Below, in pieces: positions 29,320-39,266 of a stretch of DNA of 64,000 bases; position 1 is the first letter of the stretch, and each line of letters begins with the position of its first letter. The DNA lies in the NCBI RefSeq assembly GCF_000023225.1, contig NC_013173.1, forward strand, positions 3,784,501 to 3,848,500, read 5' to 3'. Position numbers and translations under genes: made by a program. The DNA comes from Desulfomicrobium baculatum DSM 4028. Lineage in GTDB: Bacteria; Desulfobacterota; Desulfovibrionia; Desulfovibrionales; Desulfomicrobiaceae. Below the pieces are notes generated by a model. The model saw only the letters and a program-made list of their open reading frames with translations. It did not search any database and had not been told where the DNA came from.

Positions 29320-32007
29320 TTAAAAAAACTGTCCAACTGAAAATTCGAAACGACCCTTTCTTTCGTCATCAATTTCAACCGTGTCCAGAGGGTATCCGTA
29401 CTCCAGTCGCAACGGGCCCAGAGGCGAGTACCAGCGCACGCCGGCGCCAACGCTCTTGTAGAGGTCCATGTCGACTGATTCGTCATCATCCCACGTCTTG
29501 CCGGCGTCGAAGAAGACCAGACCCACTATGCCCATGTCCTTGTGCAGAGGAACAAGGTATTCCGCATTGAAGAAGAAGCTCTTGTTGCCGCCCTTCTCGT
29601 CGCCTTCGTCGTAGCCTTCCTGTCCTTCCTGCTGGTCATAGACGGGCGAGATGCTACGCTCCTCGTATCCTCGCACCGAATTCATGCCCCCGAGATAAAA
29701 GCGCTCGAAAGGCGGAATGCGCTCGCTGCCGTTTTCCATCACGTATCCCGCCTGGGCGTGCAGGTGGATAATGGTTTCCAGAAAAACAGGGTAATAATGG
29801 TTTGAGTCGACGATGTATTTGACGAAATCGTCATCGCCGCCAATCAGACCTCCCGCGTATTCCACGGAAAATTGGTGGGTTGTTCCTTTGCTGGGGTTGA
29901 TGCGCCGGTCCGTCGTATCACGTTTTATGGATGCGTACAGGGCACTGGCCCAGTTTTGCCCTTCGATGTCCTTAATGACCTTGTCCGCGTCGTCATCGAT
30001 ATCTTCGATGGTGTAACGCTCTATGCGGTAGTTCCAGGAGAGGTTGGTGTACTCCCCGAGCGGGTATCCAAAGAGCAAGCGGGCACCCATGGCCTGCTTG
30101 TCGTAATCTGAATATTCATTCATCTTGTTGTAGAGACTGACGCCGACACCGAGATCCGTGTCGTCATAATGCGGGTTCCAGAAGGTGGCGGTGTAATCTG
30201 CGGACTTTGAGCTGATGGTGCCCGTGAATCCGAGCTGGTAGCCCATGCCGAAGAGGTTGCGCTCCAGCACCTGCCCCGAGAAAAACACCTGCGAATAGCT
30301 GGAGTAGCCCACGCCGGCGGAGAACTGTCCCGTGGGCTTCTCCTTGACCTTGACCCGCAGGTCGAGAGCGCTGGGATTGGCCGTGGGCTCCGGGGTGATT
30401 TCGACGGTTTCGAAGAAATCGAGCCTGTTGAGGCGGGTGTTGGACCTGCGCAACAGGGATCCATCGAAAATGTCTCCATCGACCAGGCGCATTTCACGGC
30501 GGATGACGTTGTCCCTGGTCTTCGTGTTGCCTTCGATCAGGACACGGTTGATGGAGATTTTGTTGCCCTTGGACAAGATGTACGTGATATCAAGCTGTTT
30601 TTCTTCTTCGTTGCGAGCCATGTTCACATCGGCTTCGGCGAAGGCGTAACCAAAGTTGGAGTAGTGCTCCACGAGTTTCTGCAGGTCGGAGCGCAGCACG
30701 GAGCGATCGAAAAATTCATTCTCCCTGGCCAGGTCGTCCAGGGCGATGACGCTATCCAGATCTTCGGGTGCGGCGATCATCTCCCCTTCGTACTTGACGG
30801 AGGCCACCGTGTAACGCTCGCCCTCCTCGACCTGGAAGGTCACGGTGATACCGTCGTCCAGGTAGCTGACTTCGGGCTGGCCGACCTTGGCGTTCAAAAA
30901 GCCGCGATTGCCGTAATAGGCTTCAAGGGCCGCTGCGTCACGGTCCAGGATTTCTTCGCGCAGCACTCCCGTTCCCGTCATCCAGGAAAGCATGCCGCGC
31001 TCGGTCAAGGCCAGTTCGTCCTTGAGGTCATCGGGGTCGAGCTGCTTGGCGCCCTGAATGACGATGTCCGTCACGTAGAGCTTTTTGCCTTCCTTCACGA
31101 GGATGTTGAGTCGCGCACGCTTGGCGTCGGCCTGGGTCAAGGTGTAGTCGACCTCGGCATTATAGAAGCCGTCCTTGCGGTACAGTTCGCGTATCTTGCC
31201 CATATCGTCGGCCAGAACCCGGGGGTTCAGAACTGCCCCGGTCTTGGTGGCGATGGTCGCCAGCAGGTCGTCGGCGTCAAGCTCCTCCGCCCCTTCGACG
31301 CTGATGGCTGAAATGAGCGGTTTTTCCTTGACGTTTATGACCAGGCGTTTGCCTTCGGCAGTGTCTTCCAGGGCGATGGCGATATCGTCGAAATATCCAA
31401 GTTCGTAGAGGCTTTTGAGCTCCGTGTTGACGGCTTTGGGGTCGTATACGTCGCCGGGCTGAATCTTCAGCCGCATAAGCACCACGTCATCATCGAGGAT
31501 TTCGTTTCCGCGCACATCTATCGATGCGATCCGGTCTGTCTGCTGCACGCCGTTCTGGATCTTGGCCGCGGTTTCTTCAATGGCCGGCAGAATGTTGATC
31601 ACACCCTCTTTGACCACGAAAAAGGGTATGGGCTCGCGGACGCCGAACGCCTCCACAAGCCGGGTGTCGATGCTGATGTTCTCGCCGACCTGGCTGAAGC
31701 TGCCGTAGACGGCGTAAGCCGCTCCGGAGAGCAGCGCCATGTCCCTGGCAATTCCAAGATCCAGATATTCGACCTGCTGTTCTTGCAGGAGCCGCATGGT
31801 TTCCTCTTGCGGGATCACTTCCAGTCCCAGGGCCGTCAGGCGATCCTGAAGCAGCTTGGGCAGGCTCTCCTCCAGATAGGCCAGGTCCGGTGCCGCGTTC
31901 ACGGCGAATGGCAGCACAATGACCTTTTTCGTCGGTTCGGCGAACCCGGGGTGGGCGCAGAAGAGACACAAGAGAGCAATCAAGCACAGGAGGACATTAC
32001 GTTTCAT
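29320..32007 (-). CDS. bamA: Outer-membrane assembly factor BamA with extra N-terminal domain
   Basis: Core of the BAM machine, 895 residues, about 90 longer than E. coli BamA. The order is: signal peptide (1-23), an extra alpha/beta domain (about 27-155, beginning KVIVLPFAVN), five POTRA repeats (about 158-560), and a 16-strand barrel ending in Phe. The lid motif VRGYEER is present. The extra domain resembles the FlgO/TolB-N/CsgG type by its strand-helix-strand pattern; this is my reading, not a search result. The start is ATG 32007, with CCGGAGAA upstream, inside the last codons of lolD (11-base overlap). An in-frame start at 32064 would lie deep in lolD. Confidence 0.94.
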   Translation of the reverse strand: MKRNVLLCLIALLCLFCAHPGFAEPTKKVIVLPFAVNAAPDLAYLEESLPKLLQDRLTALGLEVIPQEETMRLLQEQQVEYLDLGIARDMALLSGAAYAVYGSFSQVGENISIDTRLVEAFGVREPIPFFVVKEGVINILPAIEETAAKIQNGVQQTDRIASIDVRGNEILDDDVVLMRLKIQPGDVYDPKAVNTELKSLYELGYFDDIAIALEDTAEGKRLVINVKEKPLISAISVEGAEELDADDLLATIATKTGAVLNPRVLADDMGKIRELYRKDGFYNAEVDYTLTQADAKRARLNILVKEGKKLYVTDIVIQGAKQLDPDDLKDELALTERGMLSWMTGTGVLREEILDRDAAALEAYYGNRGFLNAKVGQPEVSYLDDGITVTFQVEEGERYTVASVKYEGEMIAAPEDLDSVIALDDLARENEFFDRSVLRSDLQKLVEHYSNFGYAFAEADVNMARNEEEKQLDITYILSKGNKISINRVLIEGNTKTRDNVIRREMRLVDGDIFDGSLLRRSNTRLNRLDFFETVEITPEPTANPSALDLRVKVKEKPTGQFSAGVGYSSYSQVFFSGQVLERNLFGMGYQLGFTGTISSKSADYTATFWNPHYDDTDLGVGVSLYNKMNEYSDYDKQAMGARLLFGYPLGEYTNLSWNYRIERYTIEDIDDDADKVIKDIEGQNWASALYASIKRDTTDRRINPSKGTTHQFSVEYAGGLIGGDDDFVKYIVDSNHYYPVFLETIIHLHAQAGYVMENGSERIPPFERFYLGGMNSVRGYEERSISPVYDQQEGQEGYDEGDEKGGNKSFFFNAEYLVPLHKDMGIVGLVFFDAGKTWDDDESVDMDLYKSVGAGVRWYSPLGPLRLEYGYPLDTVEIDDERKGRFEFSVGQFF

Positions 32008-32674
32008 ACAATTCTCCGGAACGCAGCTCCAATGTGCGATGCATGCATTGGGCAAGTTCAGCATTGTGGGTAACGACGACCAGGGTGACTCCCTGATCCT
32101 TGTTCAGATGCAATAAAAGATCGTTGACTTCCCGACCTGTCCGTTCATCAAGATTTCCGGTAGGTTCGTCGGCAAGCACAACGGCGGGCTCAAGCAGAAT
32201 GGCCCGGGCAATGGCCGCCCGTTGTCTCTCTCCCCCGGACAGGGTGGTTACCCTGTGATGCCGTCGATGCGCAAGCCCCACCCGCGACAAAGCCGCGTCG
32301 GCCTTTTCCAGGGCCAGCGATCTGGCCACGCCGCCGATGATGCCCGGCATGGCCACGTTTTCCAGAGTTGAGAATTCTGGAAGCAGGTGGTGGAACTGGA
32401 AAACAAAGCCCATGTTCTTGTTGCGAATGCGGGCCCGTTCTTTCCAGCCGAGGGTTGATATGTCGGCTCCGTTGAACAGGATGGACCCGCTCGAAGGCAC
32501 GTCCAGGGTGCCCATAAGCTGCAACAGGGTGCTCTTGCCCGATCCCGAAGCCCCGACGATGGCCAGGGAATCTCCACCGAGCACGGTCAGGTCGACGCCG
32601 GAAAGGACGGTGATGGTTTCCTCGCCCTGTTCGTAGGCCTTGCCGACGTTTTGCAGGCGATAGACTTCACTCAT
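31997..32674 (-). CDS. lolD: Lipoprotein-releasing ABC transporter ATPase LolD
   Basis: Energises release of outer-membrane lipoproteins from the inner membrane. It is 225 residues: Walker A GASGSGKST, signature LSGGERQR, Walker B AVVLADEPTGNLD. The ATG at 32674 overlaps the end of the lolC/E gene by 8 bases; an in-frame start further upstream has no family support. The 3' end overlaps the bamA start. Confidence 0.94.
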   Translation of the reverse strand: MSEVYRLQNVGKAYEQGEETITVLSGVDLTVLGGDSLAIVGASGSGKSTLLQLMGTLDVPSSGSILFNGADISTLGWKERARIRNKNMGFVFQFHHLLPEFSTLENVAMPGIIGGVARSLALEKADAALSRVGLAHRRHHRVTTLSGGERQRAAIARAILLEPAVVLADEPTGNLDERTGREVNDLLLHLNKDQGVTLVVVTHNAELAQCMHRTLELRSGELYET

Positions 32675-33896
32675 AGCGCAGCGCCTCGGTGGGGTGCATT
32701 TTCGCGGCTTGGCGGGCCGGATACAAGGTGGCCAGGAAGCACAGCGCCATGGCCGCGACGGCGATGAGGGACATGTCAAGAAGCTCTATTTTCACAGGCA
32801 GATGGTCCAGATAATAGACATCGGCCGGAAGCTTGATGAATTGGTATTTTTCGAGGAGGGAGCAGATCGCAAGACCCAGTCCGAATCCGATACTCGTGCC
32901 CACGGCCCCTATGAGCGAGCCCTGCAAAATGAAAATGTTCCGGATCTGGGGGGGCGTTGCGCCAAGAGCCATGAGCACGGCGATGTCCTTGGTTTTTTCC
33001 ATGACCATCATGACCAGGGTGGTGATGATGGAAAAGGACCCCACCAGCACGATCATGATCAAAATGACCGCCATGGCCGTCTTTTCGAGCTTCAGCGCCG
33101 CAAAGAGGTTCTGGTTCATCTCTATCCAGTTGCGCGAGTACAAGGGGAAGCCGCCCAGCGCCCGGACCAGCGCCTCGCCAATTTTCTGCACGCCGTCTAT
33201 GTCCGATACCTTGTATTCGATCCCGGTCACGAAATCGCCTTCAAAGCCCAGGATTTTCTGGGCTTCGGGGATGGATACGAAGGCCAGGGAAGAGTCGTAT
33301 TCAAACATGCCCGAACTGAAGATACCGACCACGTTGAAGAAAACGATCTTCGGAGAAAATCCGGCGGCTGATTTCTTTCCGCTGGGCGCGAGCAGGCTGA
33401 GCCTGCTGCCGAGAGTCAGGCCCAGTCTGCTTGCCAGCTCCTTGCCGATGACGATGCCCGGGGTGTCGCCGTTGCCGGCAAGGTCTGCGAGGCTGCCGCT
33501 GATCAGGTCCTTTTCGACGGACAAAACCGTGCCTGCGCTTTGCGGGCTGACGCCGCGCAGCACGACGCCTTTGACCCCGGAAGGGGTGGAGAGCATGACT
33601 TCGTAGTAGATGAACGGCGTGGCGGCGACCACGCCGTCGACCTGCAGGCTTTTTTGCACCAGTTGGTCGTAGTTGCCGATGGTCTGTTTGACCGAGCCGA
33701 GAATGAGGTGGGAGTTTATGCCCAGAATCTTGTCGCGCAGGTTTTCGCTGAATCCGTTCATGACCCCGAGGACCACGATGAGAGAGGCCACGCCAATGGC
33801 CACGCCCAGCACCGAGATGAGCGAGATGACGGAAATGAAGGCCTGCTTGCGGCGGGCCAGAAGATATCGCAGGGAAACGAACAATTCAAAGTGCAT
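32667..33896 (-). CDS. lolC: Lipoprotein-releasing system permease LolC/LolE
   Basis: Membrane permease with MacB-like periplasmic domain, 409 residues: one membrane segment near 20-45, a large periplasmic region, then three segments near 270-400 ending YPARQAAKMHPTEALRYE. The N-terminus FELFVSLRYLLARRKQAFISVIS is typical of LolC/LolE. Only one such gene is in the operon, so a homodimeric (LolF-like) permease is likely; C versus E cannot be told. Confidence 0.92.
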   Translation of the reverse strand: MHFELFVSLRYLLARRKQAFISVISLISVLGVAIGVASLIVVLGVMNGFSENLRDKILGINSHLILGSVKQTIGNYDQLVQKSLQVDGVVAATPFIYYEVMLSTPSGVKGVVLRGVSPQSAGTVLSVEKDLISGSLADLAGNGDTPGIVIGKELASRLGLTLGSRLSLLAPSGKKSAAGFSPKIVFFNVVGIFSSGMFEYDSSLAFVSIPEAQKILGFEGDFVTGIEYKVSDIDGVQKIGEALVRALGGFPLYSRNWIEMNQNLFAALKLEKTAMAVILIMIVLVGSFSIITTLVMMVMEKTKDIAVLMALGATPPQIRNIFILQGSLIGAVGTSIGFGLGLAICSLLEKYQFIKLPADVYYLDHLPVKIELLDMSLIAVAAMALCFLATLYPARQAAKMHPTEALRYE

Positions 33897-33948
33897 GGGT
33901 TCTCGCTCTAAAAAGACCGGTGCCGTCCGAGTCGTGGCTCGGGCGGGC

Positions 33949-35457
33949 CTAGCCGGTGATTTCGGGCCGCAGCAGCGGGAAGAGGATGACTTCCCGGATG
34001 GACGGAGAATCCGTCAGCAGCATGACCAACCGATCAATGCCGATGCCCTGTCCGGCAGCCGGAGGCATGCCGTATTCCAGGGCGCGGATGTAGTCTTCGT
34101 CCATGGCGTGGGCTTCGTCGTCGCCGGCGGCCTTTTCCCGTACCTGTTCCTCGAAGCGATCCTTCTGGTCATATGGATCGTTCAGTTCGGAAAAGGCATT
34201 GGCCATTTCTTGCCCGCAGATGAACAGCTCGAATCGATCCGTGATTTCGGGATTCGCATCGTTCTTGCGGGACAGGGGGGATATGTCTGTCGGATAGTGA
34301 TAAATGAAGTGCGGCTGGATCAGCTTGGGCTCGACCAGATTGTCGAAGAGCTTGGCCTGGAGCTTTCCCAGCTTCTCCTTGGGGTGCACGGCCTCGCCCA
34401 GTTTCTGGGCCAGATCTTTGCACTTGTCGTAATCGCGGTATATTTCAGGGGATACGCCGCCGATGATTTCCAGGGATTCGTGGAAAGGCATGCGCACCCA
34501 GCCATCCTGAAGGTCGATGACATTGCCCTGATATTCCACCAGATGGGTCCCGCAGACGGATTTGGCCAAATCGCCAAGGAGTTCCTGGGTCAGGTCCATG
34601 AGGTCGACGAAGGTCGCATACGCCCAATAGAATTCGATCATGGTGAATTCGGGATTGTGGCGGGTGTCGATGCCCTCGTTGCGGAAATTGCGGTTGATCT
34701 CGTAGACCCGGTCAAATCCGCCCACAAGCAAGCGCTTGAGGTAAAGCTCGGGAGCGATACGCAGGAAAAGGTCCATGTCGAGGGCGTTGTGGTGCGTGCG
34801 GAAAGGCTTGGCCGTGGCGCCGCCGGCGATGGGCTGCATCATGGGCGTTTCCACTTCCAGAAATCCGCGCTCGTTCAGGAAATTGCGGATGAACTGCACG
34901 ATGGCCGTGCGCTTGCGGAAAATGTCACGGGCACGGTCGTTGACCAAGAGGTCCACGTAGCGTTGGCGATACCGCGTCTCGACATCTTTCAGACCGTGGT
35001 ATTTTTCCGGCAGCGGACGCATGGACTTGGACAGGAGGCGCACCGCAGCGGATTTTATGGTCAATTCCCCGGTCTTGGTGCGAAAAAGGGCGCCGCTGAC
35101 ACCGACGATGTCGCCGATTTCGAATTTTTTGAACACGCCATATTGTTCAACTCCAAGATCATCGCGCTGGGCGTAAACCTGGATTTTGCCGCTGGTGTCC
35201 TGAATATGAAAGAATGTCGCCTTGCCAAAGGAACGATGGGCCATGATCCGGCCGCACAGAGCAAAGGTCAGGTTTTCCTGGAGGAGGACGTTTTCGTCCT
35301 TTTCGCCATGCGCCTCAAGAACGTCGCCGATTTCTGCAGAGCGGCGAAAATCATTGGGATATAAAGGGATGCCCGCATCAAGCAGAAACTGCGCCTTTTC
35401 CTTGCGGTGGCGAAGCAGCTGCTTTTCGCTTGGGACATTGGTCTGATCTTTTGTCAA
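33949..35457 (-). CDS. lysS: Lysyl-tRNA synthetase (class II)
   Basis: Charges tRNA-Lys, 502 residues, close to the E. coli length. The OB-fold anticodon-binding domain (about 50-160) contains [14 protein letters not shown]; motif 2 is [16 protein letters not shown] and motif 3 is [20 protein letters not shown]. The start is TTG 35457, which has GGAG 7 bases upstream; the in-frame start at 35490 is less likely. Placement just upstream of lolC is common in this group, so lysS may head the envelope operon. Confidence 0.93.
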   Translation of the reverse strand: MTKDQTNVPSEKQLLRHRKEKAQFLLDAGIPLYPNDFRRSAEIGDVLEAHGEKDENVLLQENLTFALCGRIMAHRSFGKATFFHIQDTSGKIQVYAQRDDLGVEQYGVFKKFEIGDIVGVSGALFRTKTGELTIKSAAVRLLSKSMRPLPEKYHGLKDVETRYRQRYVDLLVNDRARDIFRKRTAIVQFIRNFLNERGFLEVETPMMQPIAGGATAKPFRTHHNALDMDLFLRIAPELYLKRLLVGGFDRVYEINRNFRNEGIDTRHNPEFTMIEFYWAYATFVDLMDLTQELLGDLAKSVCGTHLVEYQGNVIDLQDGWVRMPFHESLEIIGGVSPEIYRDYDKCKDLAQKLGEAVHPKEKLGKLQAKLFDNLVEPKLIQPHFIYHYPTDISPLSRKNDANPEITDRFELFICGQEMANAFSELNDPYDQKDRFEEQVREKAAGDDEAHAMDEDYIRALEYGMPPAAGQGIGIDRLVMLLTDSPSIREVILFPLLRPEITG

Positions 35458-35536
35458 GGAAAGTCTCCGTATCGGGAATAAAGGCGTCAAACAAGCTAAT
35501 TCGGGTATTGGAAATTGGACCTGTCGTCAAGAAAAG

Positions 35537-36367
35537 TCAATGCCCGGGAGGTGGCGCTAGATCAGGAAATCCGCCGATTTGGAGTCTTCTTGCCACGCGT
35601 TCCCCGTTCTTGAAGACCTTTTCCGCAGGCAGGCCGACTGCGTTCAAAAGCAGAGCCAAGGCTGTTTGCTGCGTGTCCGGGGCGAAGAGGGGGTAATCGC
35701 TGCCGAAAAGAATGCGCTCGGGGTCATGCCGCTTCAGAATGGCCTCAAATGCCGAATCCGGAATGACTCCCGGGCAGCACGACGTATCCATATATACATT
35801 ACGGCCGGCGAGGTGGGCGAGGGTCTCTTCCCAAAGGTACAGCCCGCCCAGATGCGCGGCGATGACCGTAAGGTCCGGGAAACGTTTCAAGACCATGGCC
35901 AGGTCGCGCGGACGGGACAGGGTCGTGCCTGCCTCCCTGACCGGACCCATGTGGATCATGATTGAGAACCGCCCTTGCGCGGCTTCCCAGAGGGAATCCC
36001 AGCGGGAAGAGTCCAGCGCAATGCCGGTGAGGTCGGGGTGGATCTTGAGCCCCCGGATGCCGTTTCGTTCCAGGCGATCCAGTTCGGCTTCCCAGGCCGG
36101 GTGGTCCGGGTGGACAGTGCCGAGGGGGATGAGCCTCGGGTGCGCGCGGCGCAAGGAAAGCATCCATGAATTGGCCGGAATCATCTGGTCCGGGCGCAGG
36201 GCGGCGGTAAAACACAGCGCATGGGACAGGCCGGCACGGTCCAGGTGCTGGATGAGATCTTCGGCCGTGCCGTCTCCGGCCGGCCGCAGCCCAAGGTCGC
36301 GACCAATGGCCGCGGTAAGCTTGGGCGCTATTTTCGGCGGGAAAACATGGGTGTGGCAGTCGATCAT
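35537..36367 (-). CDS. Amidohydrolase-2 family metal-dependent hydrolase
   Basis: TIM-barrel metal hydrolase, 276 residues. Metal ligands seen are D-C-H-T-H at 3-6, IHPD near 114-117, AHLGG near 171-175 and FGSDYP near 227-232. The family holds decarboxylases and hydrolases of many substrates, so no reaction is assigned. It is 6 bases after the thioesterase gene and belongs to the hom-apgM unit by spacing. Confidence 0.85.
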   Translation of the reverse strand: MIDCHTHVFPPKIAPKLTAAIGRDLGLRPAGDGTAEDLIQHLDRAGLSHALCFTAALRPDQMIPANSWMLSLRRAHPRLIPLGTVHPDHPAWEAELDRLERNGIRGLKIHPDLTGIALDSSRWDSLWEAAQGRFSIMIHMGPVREAGTTLSRPRDLAMVLKRFPDLTVIAAHLGGLYLWEETLAHLAGRNVYMDTSCCPGVIPDSAFEAILKRHDPERILFGSDYPLFAPDTQQTALALLLNAVGLPAEKVFKNGERVARRLQIGGFPDLAPPPGH

Positions 36368-36373
36368 GCGACT

Positions 36374-36787
36374 CTAGCCGAACAGGGCCGAGAGCCAGTC
36401 CGGAACGCGGACAGGCTTGCCTTGGGCGTTGACCACCGCGTGCTGGGTCGAACCCCGGGTCAGGACCGCGCTCTGATTCGCATTGGTGATTTCATAGACA
36501 AAGCTGAGACTGGCTCGCGACTGACCGGCCAGACCGGTGCGGATGTGGATGATCTCGTCGTAGCGGGCGGGAGCGAGATAACGGCATGCGGCTTCGCGCA
36601 CCGGCAGGAAGATGCCGCGCTCCTCCACGGTCGCATAGCTGAAACCCAGGCTGCGGATCAGCTCGCTGCGGCCGCGTTCGAAGAGGTGCAGATAGTTGGC
36701 GTAATAGACCACGCCCATGGCGTCGGTTTCTCCGTACGAGACGCGGTGGGCGAGGCTGCACGAGGGTTGTGGAAAGTCGGCTTTCAT
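36374..36787 (-). CDS. ybgC: YbgC/4HBT-type acyl-CoA thioesterase
   Basis: A 137-residue hot-dog fold thioesterase. The catalytic Asp is in SYGETDAMGVVYYANYLHLFERGRSE, with the Y-x-N-Y-x-x-x-x-E signature of the 4HBT class. YbgC proteins hydrolyse short-chain or hydroxybenzoyl-type acyl-CoA. The usual tol-pal neighbours are missing; here the gene overlaps apgM by 4 bases (ATGA). Confidence 0.85.
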   Translation of the reverse strand: MKADFPQPSCSLAHRVSYGETDAMGVVYYANYLHLFERGRSELIRSLGFSYATVEERGIFLPVREAACRYLAPARYDEIIHIRTGLAGQSRASLSFVYEITNANQSAVLTRGSTQHAVVNAQGKPVRVPDWLSALFG

Positions 36788-37974
36788 GCGTCCGGCCCGA
36801 GGCAGAAGGTCAGCAGCTCGCGGCCGTCATTTATGAAAAGGCCTGCACCTTTCGCCGTGTCCTCATTGAAGACGTTTGGTCCGTCGGTTCGGGGTGCCTG
36901 CGTCCGGTAGATCAGGAAAGGCACTGGGTCCTCGGTGTGCGTCCGGCGCGCGACAGGGGTGAAATGGTCGCAGGTGACCACAATGGTCGCGTCCTCATGC
37001 GCAAGGGCGGCCAGAATTGGTGCCACGATGCGCTGGTCGAAAAGCTCGATGGCGCGCTTTTTCAGTGCTGCGTCGCCCATGTGTCCACACTCGTCCGGGG
37101 CCTCGACGTGCACGTAAACGAACTCGCCGCGCTGGAGAAAATCCAGCGCCGCTTCAACCTTGCCTTCGTAATTGGTGTCGATGAGGCCGTTGGCGCCGGG
37201 GACCTCCAGGACCTCCATGCCTGCGGCCCGGCCCAGGCCTTTGACCAGATCCACGGCCGAGACCACCGCCCCCCGCAGGCCGAAGCGCTCGGCAAAAGCG
37301 GGTAGTTCCAGTGGCCGTCCCTGTCCCCATGGCCAGACCGATGTGGCCTCGGAGGTCGTCTCGGCGCGCAGGTATTCGTGAGCAGTCTGCAGAAATGCGA
37401 GCATCTCCGGAAAGGATGCGTAGGCGGTAAGGTCCTGGGCGATGTTCTGGTCCAGGATGTCGTGTGGTGGACGGATGGCGAGTTCTGCCGCGTCTGTCAG
37501 CGCCCCGCCTCGCTGCACCAGGAGGTGGCGGTACTGGATGCCCTGAACGGCCTGGAAGGGGGTGCCCCCGGCCATATCCGCCAGCCGGGCGACCAGGGGG
37601 GCGGCCTCGGGGGTGCTGATATGTCCGGCGGAATAGTCCAGCATCACGCCCGCGTCCGTCAGTTCGGTCAGGCGAACCAGATTCATGCGCCAGACCAGAT
37701 CGTCCTGGTCCAGGGTCAGCCCCTGGGCGGCAGCCTCGATGGGTCCGCGTCCGGTGTGATGCGTTTGCGGGTCGTAACCCAGCAGGCTCATGTTGGCCAC
37801 GTCGGAACCCGGAGGCATGCCGTGGGGAACTGTCCGGCAGAGGCCGCAGCGGGATTTGGGAGCCAGCAGGTCAAGAGTCGGGGTGCTGGCGGCATGCAGG
37901 GAGGTGCGTCCTCCCAGGATATCAAGGGGCCATCCGGCCATGCCGTCGGCCACCAGGAAAACGGTTTTTGACAT
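36784..37974 (-). CDS. apgM: Cofactor-independent phosphoglycerate mutase (ApgM type)
   Basis: Alkaline-phosphatase-superfamily enzyme interconverting 3- and 2-phosphoglycerate, 396 residues. The metal site begins VADGMAGWP (D10) and the catalytic Ser is S57 in PPGSDVANMSLLGYD. The C-terminal metal site includes VHVEAPDECGHMG and TCDHFTP. It starts at the hom stop (1-base overlap, TGATG) and overlaps the thioesterase by 4 bases. It was first described in Archaea and is common in Desulfovibrionales. Confidence 0.92.
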   Translation of the reverse strand: MSKTVFLVADGMAGWPLDILGGRTSLHAASTPTLDLLAPKSRCGLCRTVPHGMPPGSDVANMSLLGYDPQTHHTGRGPIEAAAQGLTLDQDDLVWRMNLVRLTELTDAGVMLDYSAGHISTPEAAPLVARLADMAGGTPFQAVQGIQYRHLLVQRGGALTDAAELAIRPPHDILDQNIAQDLTAYASFPEMLAFLQTAHEYLRAETTSEATSVWPWGQGRPLELPAFAERFGLRGAVVSAVDLVKGLGRAAGMEVLEVPGANGLIDTNYEGKVEAALDFLQRGEFVYVHVEAPDECGHMGDAALKKRAIELFDQRIVAPILAALAHEDATIVVTCDHFTPVARRTHTEDPVPFLIYRTQAPRTDGPNVFNEDTAKGAGLFINDGRELLTFCLGPDA

Positions 37975-39266
37975 CAGATGATCCTGTAGTGCACCGGCGG
38001 GTCGAGCACGAAGCTGAATTTCTTGATGGTGTCCAGGGCGGCGGTCACGTTTTGCATCTGCGCGGAATGGCTGATGAAGACGATGGGAACGCCGTCGTTG
38101 GGCGCGTACTGGCGCTGCACGACCTGGGCGATGCTGATGTTGTACTCGCCCATGACCCCGGCGATGGAGGCCATGACGCCAGGCCGGTCAACCACGGTGA
38201 AGCGGAAATAATGACGGAACACGGTCAGTTCGGGGGCCAGAATCTGTGCCTGGGGCAGCCTTGATTCCAGGAAGCCCGTGTTGTTGGGCACGCAGTTGGT
38301 GCGGGCCAGAGCCAGGATGTCGGCCAGCACGGCGCTGCCCGTGGGCAGGTCGCCTGCGCCCTGTCCATAGAGCATGACCGGACCCACGGCGTTGCCTTCG
38401 AGCAGGATGGAATTGAACGGGCCGTCGACCTTGGCCAGAATGTGGTCCTGGCGCAGCAGGGCCGGGTAGACCCCTGCGTGGAGCATGCCGGACTTGTCAC
38501 GGACCTGTGCCAGGAGCTTCAGGCGGTAGCCGAACTCCTTGGCCAGGATGATGTCGAACTGCTCGACCTTGGAAATGCCTTCCACCGTGAGCTTGCTCAA
38601 GGGGAAGTCGAGTCCGTAGGCCAACCGGATGAGGATGACCAGCTTGTGGGCGGCATCCATGCCCTCGATGTCCAGGGTCGGATCGGCCTCGGCGTAGCCC
38701 TTGGCCTGGGCCTTGGCCAGAACCGTGGCGAAATCCTCTCCCTTTTCGGACATTTCGGACATGATGAAGTTGGCCGTGCCGTTCAGAATGCCGGTCAGGG
38801 CCTTGATGCGGTTTCCGGCCAGGCTTTCTTTGAGGGTCTGGATGATGGGGATGCCGCCGGCGACGCTGGCCTCGTAATAAAGACCAAGGCCCTTGCTGGC
38901 CGCGAGCTCGAAAAGCTCCGGACCGTGCTGAGCCAGGAGCGCCTTGTTGGCCGTGACCACGGATTTGCCGCTGTTCAATGCGCGGGTGATCAGGGTGCGC
39001 GGAAATTCGATGCCTCCGGCCAGCTCGACGATGATGTCGATTTCGGGATCGTTGATCAGATCGTCCATGCTGGTGGTGAAGGTCGTGCCCGGTGACGGGA
39101 TGACGTTTCTGGGTTTGGCCAGATCGCGGACCATGATGGTCTTGACGGCCAGGGTTTTGCCCAGTCTGCGCACGATCCAGTCGTTGTTTTCCTGGATGAT
39201 CTTGATGAGCCCGGAACCTACGGTGCCAAGGCCGGCCAAGCCGAGATGGATGACGGAGTCTTTCAA
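37974..39266 (-). CDS. hom: Homoserine dehydrogenase
   Basis: Makes homoserine from aspartate semialdehyde for threonine and methionine, 430 residues. The NAD(P) fold begins LGLAGLGTVGSG; the catalytic region has GILNGTANFIMSEM and AYAEADPTLDIEG; a C-terminal ACT domain (about 345-425, VVDRPGVMASIAG) suggests feedback control by threonine. The TTG start at 39266 has GGAGG 7 bases upstream; an in-frame start at 39332 gives an unlikely hydrophobic leader. It heads the hom-apgM-ybgC-amidohydrolase run. Confidence 0.94.
   Translation of the reverse strand: MKDSVIHLGLAGLGTVGSGLIKIIQENNDWIVRRLGKTLAVKTIMVRDLAKPRNVIPSPGTTFTTSMDDLINDPEIDIIVELAGGIEFPRTLITRALNSGKSVVTANKALLAQHGPELFELAASKGLGLYYEASVAGGIPIIQTLKESLAGNRIKALTGILNGTANFIMSEMSEKGEDFATVLAKAQAKGYAEADPTLDIEGMDAAHKLVILIRLAYGLDFPLSKLTVEGISKVEQFDIILAKEFGYRLKLLAQVRDKSGMLHAGVYPALLRQDHILAKVDGPFNSILLEGNAVGPVMLYGQGAGDLPTGSAVLADILALARTNCVPNNTGFLESRLPQAQILAPELTVFRHYFRFTVVDRPGVMASIAGVMGEYNISIAQVVQRQYAPNDGVPIVFISHSAQMQNVTAALDTIKKFSFVLDPPVHYRII

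Noticed and set aside
33673-35364. Plus-strand open frame of 563 codons
   Set aside because: It is the complement of lysS and lolC/E. All motifs are in the minus-strand frames.
35458-35536. Possible promoter of lysS on the minus strand (TTGACG-like box near 35525)
   Set aside because: No acceptable -10 box is found at 16-18 bases, so lysS may be read from the hom unit. Not listed as a feature.
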